Assembly (NCBI GenBank): GCA_045531895.1
Contig: JAZSEW010000068.1
Location: forward strand, 1-9,933
From: SIG299 sp045531895
GTDB taxonomy: Bacteria > Bacillota > Clostridia > Lachnospirales > Lachnospiraceae
Reading direction: 5' to 3'
DNA length: 9,933 nt
A program made the position numbers and the translations under genes. Shown piece by piece: positions 1 through 6,689 of this stretch (position 1 is its first letter; each line of letters begins with the position of its first letter). The notes beneath the pieces are model-generated. The model worked only from the letters and a program-made list of their open reading frames with translations, was not told the DNA's origin and did no database searches.

Positions 1-2442
1 TGGTATCAGATTTCCTTTACCAGAGATGGCGTGAAGCAGACCGGTTATGTGCATAGTAAGTATATAAATGTAAATGCTCTGGCTGCTACATCTGCCCCGA
101 CCAAAGCACCGGAGGTCTCTGCTACACCAACAGCTGTGCCAACAACGGGACCGGCAGTTTCGGGAGAAACAATTACTGTTGGGGAAGTGACGGATGATTA
201 TGCGTTCTTCTACTATTACGGTACAATACTGAAAAATGGTGCAAAGCTTCTGGCAGATAATACAGAAGATGCAGCAGTGCTGTTAAATATGGAGGCGAAG
301 ACCCAGGTAATTGTTATCAATCAGAACATGTCCGGTGAAACCAACTGGTATAGAATTGCCGTAAAGAAAGACGGTAAAATTATTTGTGGTTACTCAAACA
401 GCGCAAATGTAAAGCTGTCTGCCGACATGGAAAATCCTGTGGCAGCCCAGATTATAGAAGATAAGGTTCGAATCAGAAAAACTGCATCTTCTGCCGGAAG
501 TTATGTAAAGACTTCGGAAGGTTCTATTTTAAACTTGTCCGTAGGAGATATTGTATGGATTCTGGCTGAGATTGTTGCAGACGGAACCGGCGAAAAGTGG
601 TTCGCAATAAAAGTAGAAAAGGATGGGGTAGTGTACGAAGGATATATCCAGGAAGGTCCGGTTTATCTGATGGAAGCAGTTGGTGAACCACCGGCGACAC
701 CGACCCCCACGCCTACACCCACGGTGACTCCCAGGCCTGTAGAGACAACACCTACAGTGAGACCGGGAGTGACTGAAACAACTGTAACACCAATGCCATC
801 CGTAAACTATATTAAAGATGGAAATTATCCGGTGAACGTACCCGGTATAGTAAACGGGTACGGCACCGTGGGAAATGAATATGGCAGAATTTTGGTTGTG
901 TATCAGGAACCGGTTCTGCCATTTAATCTCGTGTATGATGAAAACGGTATTTTCGTCAGCCTGGAGGGTGATGAGGTTTTAACCTTATATGGTAAGTATA
1001 TCGATGCAAGTAATAATGTATATCGTCATATTGGATTTGAGTATGACGGAAAAATGTATTATGGATATATTGAAAATGCATGGATTACCATGTTGACGGA
1101 AGAAAATGAGCCGGGTGGTTCTTATGGCGATATTATCGGAAGTATGGAAGATTTTGAGGCTTATATGGATGCACAGGGTTTTCCGGAAAGCTATAAGCCA
1201 CTATTAAGAAAATTGCATGAAAAATATCCAAACTGGGTGTTTGAAGCATATCATACCGGTCTGGATTGGAACAAAGTAATTGATGAAGAGAGCATTGCCG
1301 GTAAGAATCTTATTCCGAACAGCAAGAGCATTGAATGGAAATCTTTGGAAACAGGGGCTTATGACTGGACAAAGGATAAGTTTGTTGTATACGATGGTTC
1401 CACCTGGGTGACTGCATCCAGAGAAGCAATTGAATATTATATGGACCCAAGAAATTTCCTGAATGAAAGTAACATTTTTATGTTTGAGCTATTGAGGTAT
1501 GCATCTTCTTATCAGGATGAAGGTGGTGTAGAGAGTATTTTAAAGAGCACACCGTTCCAGTACCAGTATTTCACATATGAGGATGATTTTGGCATTAGCA
1601 ATACATTAAGCTATGCGCAGACTTTCATTGCTGCTGCGGAATATTCCAATGTCAGCCCTTATCATCTGGCGGCCCGTGTAAAGCAGGAGGTTGTAACCGG
1701 TGCTACCACGGCCAGCAACAGTGTGTCCGGTACGGTATCCGGCTATGAAAATCTGTATAATTTCTACAACATCGGTGCTTACCATTCTACAGCAGCCGGT
1801 GGTGCGATTATCAACGGTCTGAAGTATGCGAAGAATGGCGCAAGTAATAACGATGAATTAAATGATGCGTCCTTAATTCCTTGGACTAACCAGTATAACG
1901 CCATTGTTGGTGGCGCATATATTCTCGGTGTAAATTATATTAATCGTGGACAGGACACTATTTATCTTCAGAAGTTTAATGTAACGGAAAATTCCACATA
2001 CTATCATCAGTACATGGCGAATGTAGAGGCTCCGTATGCAGAATCCAAAAAAACAGCCAGTGCGTATACGGATATGGAATCGCTTCCGATTGCTTTTTCA
2101 ATCCCGGTATACCTTAATATGCCGGAAAATGCAGTTGCTGCACCGACAAAGAAATATAATCCAAATAACTGGTTAAAAACTTTAGAAGTTTATGATGAAA
2201 ACGGCAATGAAATGCAGTTGACTCCAACCTTTAATCTGAAGACGGATCAGGTTTACTATCTGGTAGTAGATTCTGACGATGCAATTATTCAGATTGAAGC
2301 GGAACCGGTAAGTAAATCTGCAGTTGTTTTCGGAACCGGTTTCCATGGTCTGGAGTATGGATCCAATACGATTGTATTAAGCTCTGTGGCAGAAAGCGGT
2401 GAATCCAGAGAATATGTCATTATTGTCGTAAGACAGGAATAA
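1..2442 (+). CDS. SH3-domain beta-N-acetylglucosaminidase, secreted cell-wall hydrolase (5' partial)
   Basis: The reading frame is open from base 1, so the start and signal peptide lie upstream; the GTG at 31 is internal, because the first codons (WYQISFTRDGVKQTGYV) are already the end of an SH3-like repeat. Visible order: SH3 tail; a Thr/Pro linker; two more SH3b-like modules (about bases 165-680) with WY/GY signatures; a PT-rich linker; another SH3-like module (about 815-1095); then a glucosaminidase domain (about 1165-2060) with PESYKPLLRKLHEKYPNWVF, SPYHLAARVKQE and NLYNFYNIGAY. The Glu at bases 1687-1689 in ARVKQE is the expected catalytic acid of this family. The C-terminus (about 2167-2440) resembles a cadherin-like beta-sandwich. 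By family it hydrolyses GlcNAc linkages of peptidoglycan outside the cell, with the SH3 modules binding the wall. Only 20 nt separate it from the next surface-protein gene, which suggests one operon. The family call is confident; the exact bond cut is not known. Confidence 0.9.
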   Translation, partial: WYQISFTRDGVKQTGYVHSKYINVNALAATSAPTKAPEVSATPTAVPTTGPAVSGETITVGEVTDDYAFFYYYGTILKNGAKLLADNTEDAAVLLNMEAKTQVIVINQNMSGETNWYRIAVKKDGKIICGYSNSANVKLSADMENPVAAQIIEDKVRIRKTASSAGSYVKTSEGSILNLSVGDIVWILAEIVADGTGEKWFAIKVEKDGVVYEGYIQEGPVYLMEAVGEPPATPTPTPTPTVTPRPVETTPTVRPGVTETTVTPMPSVNYIKDGNYPVNVPGIVNGYGTVGNEYGRILVVYQEPVLPFNLVYDENGIFVSLEGDEVLTLYGKYIDASNNVYRHIGFEYDGKMYYGYIENAWITMLTEENEPGGSYGDIIGSMEDFEAYMDAQGFPESYKPLLRKLHEKYPNWVFEAYHTGLDWNKVIDEESIAGKNLIPNSKSIEWKSLETGAYDWTKDKFVVYDGSTWVTASREAIEYYMDPRNFLNESNIFMFELLRYASSYQDEGGVESILKSTPFQYQYFTYEDDFGISNTLSYAQTFIAAAEYSNVSPYHLAARVKQEVVTGATTASNSVSGTVSGYENLYNFYNIGAYHSTAAGGAIINGLKYAKNGASNNDELNDASLIPWTNQYNAIVGGAYILGVNYINRGQDTIYLQKFNVTENSTYYHQYMANVEAPYAESKKTASAYTDMESLPIAFSIPVYLNMPENAVAAPTKKYNPNNWLKTLEVYDENGNEMQLTPTFNLKTDQVYYLVVDSDDAIIQIEAEPVSKSAVVFGTGFHGLEYGSNTIVLSSVAESGESREYVIIVVRQE
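688..738 (+). repeat. Low-complexity Pro-Thr linker tract
   Basis: These codons encode an alternating Pro/Thr tract (PATPTPTPTPTVTPRP) inside the glucosaminidase, built from imperfect ACN-CCN dipeptide repeats. It separates the SH3 modules from the downstream SH3 and catalytic part. Such linkers are common flexible or glycosylated spacers in wall proteins. The repeat may vary in length between strains. Confidence 0.75.
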
Positions 2443-2445
2443 ACT

Positions 2446-2453
2446 AGGAAGGA
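2446..2453 (+). promoter_or_regulatory. Ribosome binding site of the cohesin-like surface protein gene
   Basis: AGGAAGGA lies 9 nt before the ATG at 2463 and starts 3 nt after the glucosaminidase stop. It fixes the start choice and suggests translation from the same message as the hydrolase. Confidence 0.7.
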
Positions 2454-2462
2454 CACTTCTGC

Positions 2463-3722
2463 ATGAAATGTAATTATAGGACAAAAAAAATAAATAAGTG
2501 GACTGCGGGAGTGATGATTTTTCTGTTGCTGCTGGCAGTGGTGCCGGTACAGACGGCCCAGGCTGCCAGTGCAACAATTACCATATCTACTGATACGGAA
2601 GAAATTCATGTAGGAGATACGGTAGAAGTAAAACTGACTATCAGTGCCGATGCAACCATTGGTGATTTTGAAGCGTTTTTAAGCTATGATGAAACTTTAT
2701 TTGAATTTGATTCGGCAGCTTCCTGTATTACAGGAGGCGCCGGATTTTTAAAAGTATCGGACATCGGAGCATCTCCTTCTGTTCAGGACAGAACGTACCG
2801 GATTTATTTTAAAGCATTGATGCCGGGTGAATGTGAGGTGGCACTGTATGACAGACCTATTGTCTATTGTTATACAGATGGTTCGGAAATGTCTGTAACG
2901 GGAGTAAGTAAAATTTTTTCTGTGCTGCCATCTGTGACTGCATCGGATAACAGCAGCCTTGTCGCACTTTATCTTGTAGATAACCGGGCAGAGGCGGTGG
3001 AGTTGTCTCCATCTTTTTCACCGGGAAAATTACTTTACCATGCATCAGTACCAAATGAAGCAGAAATGCTGATAGTAAGTGCTATTGCAGATGATGAGTT
3101 AGCAAAGGTAGAGGTGTCCGGAGGGAAAAATCTGGTACTTGGGAATAATGAAGTGCTGGTAACAGTAACCGCAGAGGATGGTTCGCAGTCGGTATATACT
3201 ATTTATGTGTACCGCTCTGAGTTTGTCAAAGAACCGGATAATCCGGAAGACAGCACAAAGCCGGTGGTTACAGTACCGGGCATTGCATTTGAAGAGTCCG
3301 AAAGTGGTGTGCTTGTAACAGAGTACCATACTTATACGGTATGTGATAAACCGGAAGGCTTTATGATTCCGGATGGATATGCACAGACTACTCTGATGAT
3401 AAACGAGATTCAGGTATCTGCTTATGTAAAACGTGGAGAGGCAGCGGAAGAATTTCTTCTGCTTATCTTAAAAAATGAGGCGGGAGAAGTAAACTGGTAT
3501 CGGTATGACCGGGTAGAACAGACCCTGCAAAGAGTAAATGAAGAAGAGTATACGGTAACTCAGGTAATCCAAAGTAATGATGAGAACCTGAAGACGGCTA
3601 TCAGGGAGTATAAGGTACATCAGGAGGTGCTTATTTTTGCAGTGGCATTTCTGTTTGGAGTATGTCTGATATTTTTGATGGTAATCCTGTGGTTAAGTAT
3701 ACGTCGTAAGAATCGAGGATAG
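2463..3722 (+). CDS. Membrane-anchored surface protein with cohesin-like and cadherin-like beta-sandwich domains
   Basis: The 419-residue product has an N-terminal signal peptide (residues 1-35; KK-rich start, hydrophobic IFLLLLAVV, AQA cleavage site). A cohesin-type domain follows at about 36-155 (ITISTDTEEIHVGDTVEVKLTI; FEAFLSYDETLFEFD). A cadherin-like beta-sandwich domain is at about 162-250 (LSPSFSPGKLLYHASVP; VTAEDGSQSVYTIYV). An unassigned module at about 283-365 contains NWYRYDRVEQTLQR. One C-terminal membrane helix (about 388-412) ends in the basic tail RRKNRG. It is therefore probably exported and held in the membrane with its domains outside. No catalytic residues are apparent, so a binding or scaffold role is inferred; the ligand is unknown. 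It sits between a wall hydrolase and clpC, with 7 nt to the latter. The cohesin-like domain does not by itself imply a cellulosome, since no dockerin is visible here. Confidence 0.8.
   Translation: MKCNYRTKKINKWTAGVMIFLLLLAVVPVQTAQAASATITISTDTEEIHVGDTVEVKLTISADATIGDFEAFLSYDETLFEFDSAASCITGGAGFLKVSDIGASPSVQDRTYRIYFKALMPGECEVALYDRPIVYCYTDGSEMSVTGVSKIFSVLPSVTASDNSSLVALYLVDNRAEAVELSPSFSPGKLLYHASVPNEAEMLIVSAIADDELAKVEVSGGKNLVLGNNEVLVTVTAEDGSQSVYTIYVYRSEFVKEPDNPEDSTKPVVTVPGIAFEESESGVLVTEYHTYTVCDKPEGFMIPDGYAQTTLMINEIQVSAYVKRGEAAEEFLLLILKNEAGEVNWYRYDRVEQTLQRVNEEEYTVTQVIQSNDENLKTAIREYKVHQEVLIFAVAFLFGVCLIFLMVILWLSIRRKNRG
3715..3719 (+). promoter_or_regulatory. clpC ribosome binding site, next to the upstream stop codon
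   Basis: GAGGA lies 10 nt before the clpC ATG at 3730 and abuts the TAG stop (3720-3722) of the surface-protein gene, so the site is inside the upstream coding sequence. This arrangement favours translational coupling of ClpC to the envelope gene. Confidence 0.6.
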
Positions 3723-3729
3723 ACGAAGC

Positions 3730-6189
3730 ATGAAAGAAAAGTTTACACCAAATGCGCAGAAAGTACTTGCTGTGGCATATGAATTATCAGAACGAATGGG
3801 GCAGGGCTATATTGGTACAGAACATTTGCTGATTGCCCTGACACAGTGCGATGGTGTGGCAAAGGATATTTTATTACAGAATGGGGTACAGGCAGAAAAG
3901 CTTTTAGAACTGGCAAAACAATTAATTGTTTTGGGTGGCGCTGAAGAACCGGATGGCAGAGACAGTTTTTCTCCTCTGGCAAGAAAAGTACTGTTACAGA
4001 GTGAACAGGAGGCAAATGCTTATAACGAACGGTTGGCGGGCACAGAGCATATTTTAGTTGCTTTGCTTAAAGAAAGAGTTTGCCTGGCAGTACGCCTCTT
4101 GAATACGTTGGAAATTAATGTGCAGAAGGTTTTTTCGGATGCTATACTGATTATGGGTGGAGATATGGCTACTGCAAAAGCAGAGTTTGCCATGAGCAGA
4201 GGCAAAGGAGCCAGAAGAACTTCTACACCGACTCTGGAGCAGTACAGCAGAGATTTGACCTTAAGTGCAGAAGAACATAAATTGGATCCGGTAGTGGGTC
4301 GTAAAAAGGAAATGGAACGTCTGATTCAGATTTTATGCCGGAGAACAAAAAATAATCCATGTCTGATTGGCGAGCCGGGAGTTGGTAAAACAGCGGTGGT
4401 AGAAGGACTGGCAACATTGTTGGCAAACGGTGATGTTCCGGAGTTGATGAAAGGGAAACGTATTCTATCTCTGGATTTATCTGCAATGGTGGCAGGTTCC
4501 AAATACCGGGGAGAATTTGAAGAACGTATTAAGCGCGTCATTGCAGAAGTTATTTCTGCAGGCAATGTTATTTTATTTATCGATGAATTGCATACACTGA
4601 TTGGTGCAGGTGGTGCAGAGGGAGCTATGGATGCTTCCAATATTTTGAAACCGGCACTGGCCAGAGGAGAATTGCAGGTAATTGGTGCAACCACAAGGGA
4701 AGAATATCGTAAGCATGTGGAGAAGGATGCGGCATTGGAACGCCGCTTTCAGCCGGTGACAGTAGAGGAGCCAACGGAGGAAGAGGCGGTAAATATTCTT
4801 CGTGGTCTGCGTGCAAATTATGAAGCGCATCATGTAATTGAAATTTCGGATGAGGCCTTAATGGCGGCAGTATCTTTAACAAACCGCTATGTCAATGATC
4901 GCTTTCTTCCGGATAAGGCAATTGATGCTATGGACGAGGCGGCTTCCAGACTTCATTTAAAATCCTTTAGTATTTCAGATAAGGATAAAGAATTGGAAAA
5001 GGAAATTGCAGAGTTGGAAGTGCAGAAGGAAGATGCATTGACAGATGGCAGAATTGATGCAGCAAGCCAGATTGCAAAAGAGCAGAAAAAACTGGAGAAG
5101 AAGTTGGAACGCCGGAAGAAAAAAAATGCTGAGCAGCAGAATGCAGAACAGCTTGTATTGCTGGAAGAGCAGATTGCAGAAGTAGTTTCTTCATGGACAG
5201 GAATTCCGCTTTCAAGACTGCAGGAAGCAGAAAGCGAACGGTTACAGAAGATGCCGGAAAGTTTAAAGAAGCGTGTGGTGGGTCAGGATGATGCGGTGCT
5301 TTCTATTGTGAAGGCTATTCGCCGGGCAAGAGTGGGATTAAAAGATCCGAACCGCCCAATCGGTTCCTTCTTATTCCTTGGACCAACCGGTGTTGGTAAA
5401 ACAGAGCTTTCCAAGGCACTGGCAGAGGCAATGTTCGGTGATGAAAATGCCATGATTCGTGTGGATATGTCCGAATATATGGAAAAACACAGCGTTTCAA
5501 AGATTATTGGTTCGCCGCCGGGCTATGTGGGTCATGAAGAGGGCGGACAGTTGTCAGAGCAGGTGCGGCGTAAACCGTATTCTGTACTGTTGTTTGACGA
5601 ACTGGAAAAGGCGCACCCGGATGTGTTTAACATTCTTCTCCAGGTGCTGGAGGACGGTCATATTACCGATTCCCAGGGACGTAAGGTGAGCTTTAAGAAT
5701 ACAATCATTATTATGACTTCCAATACAGGAGCCGGTGTCATTATGCAGCCAAAACATCTGGGCTTTACCACGCAGAAGGATGAGCAGGCAGATTATGAAA
5801 AGATGCGCAATAATGTTATGGAAGAAGTAAAACGTGCTTTTAAACCGGAATTTTTAAATCGTATCGATGAAACCATTGTGTTCCATTCATTGACAAAAGA
5901 TACACTTCGTCAGATTACGGAACTACAGCTTGAGATTATTGTAAAGCGTTGCAGAGAGCAGTTAAATATCAAGCTGAATCTGCAGGATTCCGTTACGGAG
6001 TTTATTCTGGAAAAGGGCTTTGATGATAAATACGGTGCCAGACCGATTCGACGTGCGGTTCAGAACCATATTGAGGATATGCTGGCAGAAGAAATTATCA
6101 AGGGCACGGTGAAACAGGGAGATACAGTAACTCTTTCTGTGAAGGACGGCAAACCCGCTATCAGGGTCAGAAGACCGAAGGAAAAATAA
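3730..6189 (+). CDS. clpC: ATP-dependent Clp protease ATP-binding subunit ClpC (AAA+ unfoldase)
   Basis: At 819 residues this is a full-length ClpC. Residues 1-145 form the double Clp N domain (FTPNAQKVL; IGTEHLLIAL; GTEHILVALL). The first AAA+ module has Walker A GEPGVGKT (214-221), Walker B VILFIDE (280-286) and the arginine region ERRF (337-340). The short middle domain (about 411-485) is charged and coiled-coil-like with a UVR-type stretch. The second AAA+ module has Walker A GPTGVGKT (551-558), Walker B VLLFDE (619-624) and sensor-2 GARPIRR (769-775). LGF at 677-679 fits the ClpP-docking tripeptide, so it should feed substrates to ClpP in the cytoplasm. In many Firmicutes clpC follows ctsR-mcsA-mcsB; here it follows two envelope genes, and no CtsR-type operator is visible just upstream. 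Without McsB next to it, adaptor-dependent activation cannot be deduced from this locus. Confidence 0.97.
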   Translation: MKEKFTPNAQKVLAVAYELSERMGQGYIGTEHLLIALTQCDGVAKDILLQNGVQAEKLLELAKQLIVLGGAEEPDGRDSFSPLARKVLLQSEQEANAYNERLAGTEHILVALLKERVCLAVRLLNTLEINVQKVFSDAILIMGGDMATAKAEFAMSRGKGARRTSTPTLEQYSRDLTLSAEEHKLDPVVGRKKEMERLIQILCRRTKNNPCLIGEPGVGKTAVVEGLATLLANGDVPELMKGKRILSLDLSAMVAGSKYRGEFEERIKRVIAEVISAGNVILFIDELHTLIGAGGAEGAMDASNILKPALARGELQVIGATTREEYRKHVEKDAALERRFQPVTVEEPTEEEAVNILRGLRANYEAHHVIEISDEALMAAVSLTNRYVNDRFLPDKAIDAMDEAASRLHLKSFSISDKDKELEKEIAELEVQKEDALTDGRIDAASQIAKEQKKLEKKLERRKKKNAEQQNAEQLVLLEEQIAEVVSSWTGIPLSRLQEAESERLQKMPESLKKRVVGQDDAVLSIVKAIRRARVGLKDPNRPIGSFLFLGPTGVGKTELSKALAEAMFGDENAMIRVDMSEYMEKHSVSKIIGSPPGYVGHEEGGQLSEQVRRKPYSVLLFDELEKAHPDVFNILLQVLEDGHITDSQGRKVSFKNTIIIMTSNTGAGVIMQPKHLGFTTQKDEQADYEKMRNNVMEEVKRAFKPEFLNRIDETIVFHSLTKDTLRQITELQLEIIVKRCREQLNIKLNLQDSVTEFILEKGFDDKYGARPIRRAVQNHIEDMLAEEIIKGTVKQGDTVTLSVKDGKPAIRVRRPKEK

Positions 6190-6245
6190 GAGCAAAACAA
6201 AGGAGGAAAATCCTCTGCCCGCATTAGCGGGCGGGCATTTTGCTC
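6190..6245 (+). promoter_or_regulatory. Nested intergenic hairpin element after clpC (possible attenuator or partial terminator)
   Basis: Starting right after the clpC stop, GAGCAAAA (6190-6197) is the exact reverse complement of TTTTGCTC (6238-6245), giving an 8-bp closing stem. Inside it are a GAGGA/TCCTC hairpin with an AAA loop (6203-6215) and a GC-rich GCCCGC-ATTA-GCGGGC hairpin (6217-6232). The GC arm can pair instead with GCGGGCA at 6231-6237. Only four T residues follow the GC stem, so it is at best a leaky intrinsic terminator. The first hairpin buries a ribosome site, and its TCCTC arm could equally pair with the real ribosome site downstream. The pairings are seen; the function is inferred. 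Confidence 0.6.
6192..6207 (+). repeat. 16-nt direct repeat, copy 1, with a decoy ribosome site
   Basis: GCAAAACAAAGGAGGA occurs here and again, identically, 55 nt downstream. This copy has an AGGAGG not followed by a usable start codon; its GAGGA pairs with TCCTC at 6211-6215. Confidence 0.85.
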
Positions 6246-6246
6246 C

Positions 6247-6262
6247 GCAAAACAAAGGAGGA
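6247..6262 (+). repeat. 16-nt direct repeat, copy 2, the working ribosome site of the 134-residue protein
   Basis: This second exact copy of GCAAAACAAAGGAGGA carries AGGAGG about 7 nt before the ATG at 6269, so it is the functional Shine-Dalgarno. The two copies flank the GC-rich hairpin, as if a 55-nt unit had been inserted or duplicated. Confidence 0.85.
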
Positions 6263-6268
6263 TTACAA

Positions 6269-6673
6269 ATGGCAGATTTAATTCGTGTAGCAGCAGATGG
6301 TAGTCTTGGATTCGGAGATTATACATTAACAGAAAAGTCAAAACTTTCTGATTTCCCGCATATGGGAGATTTATATAAGGTAAAGACTTTTGCGGAGATT
6401 ACAAAGCTGGAAAGAAACGGTTCTTTCGTGTATGAGTCTGTTCCGGGTACCAAGGTGGAAGGATTTAAGGAAGAAGACCGCAAAATCAGTTTTATGGTAG
6501 AGGGTAACGGAAATACTCAGATTACTCTGGATTTGGAAGAAGAAAAGGAATACCGTGTTCTTGTCGATAATACAAACCTTGGCAAGATGGCAACCAATGT
6601 AGGCGGTAAGCTTGTGATCAGTGTGGAATTGGCAGGCGGCAAGCCACAGGAAGTTGTTATTGAACGAATCTAA
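6269..6673 (+). CDS. Unrecognised small cytoplasmic protein (134 residues) between clpC and radA
   Basis: I cannot assign a function. The product starts MADLIRVAADGSLGFGDYTL and has no signal peptide, membrane helix or Cys-rich motif. It is acidic, with alternating short hydrophobic stretches that suggest an all-beta fold (YKVKTFAEITKLERNG; FVYESVPGTKVEGF; GKLVISVEL). Similar small proteins in Clostridia are, from memory, sometimes labelled 'endosialidase', but no sialidase catalytic motif is visible here and I would not carry that name over. The start is well supported by AGGAGG 7 nt upstream. Its stop is 16 nt before radA, so it is probably read on the same message as radA. It is preceded by the unusual repeat/hairpin leader, which may set its expression apart from clpC. 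Confidence 0.85.
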   Translation: MADLIRVAADGSLGFGDYTLTEKSKLSDFPHMGDLYKVKTFAEITKLERNGSFVYESVPGTKVEGFKEEDRKISFMVEGNGNTQITLDLEEEKEYRVLVDNTNLGKMATNVGGKLVISVELAGGKPQEVVIERI

Positions 6674-6678
6674 GGGGA
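6672..6678 (+). promoter_or_regulatory. radA ribosome binding site overlapping the upstream stop
   Basis: AAGGGGA begins inside the TAA stop of the preceding gene and ends 11 nt before the radA ATG at 6690. The closer AAGGA (6685-6689) directly abuts the ATG and is too near to act. Confidence 0.5.
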
Positions 6679-6689
6679 CTTTTTAAGGA

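Noticed and set aside
31..60. GTG at 31 as the start of the glucosaminidase.
   Set aside because: The frame is open to base 1 and the upstream codons complete an SH3 signature, so the gene begins outside the window.
2569..2930. The cohesin-like domain as evidence for a cellulosome.
   Set aside because: No dockerin, carbohydrate-binding module or glycoside hydrolase for plant polymers is in the window; cohesin-like folds also occur in unrelated surface proteins.
4326..4694. A 122-codon open frame on the - strand inside clpC.
   Set aside because: It mirrors the ClpC ATPase codons, has no ribosome site and no family resemblance; it is a shadow frame. The same applies to other - strand frames over clpC and radA.
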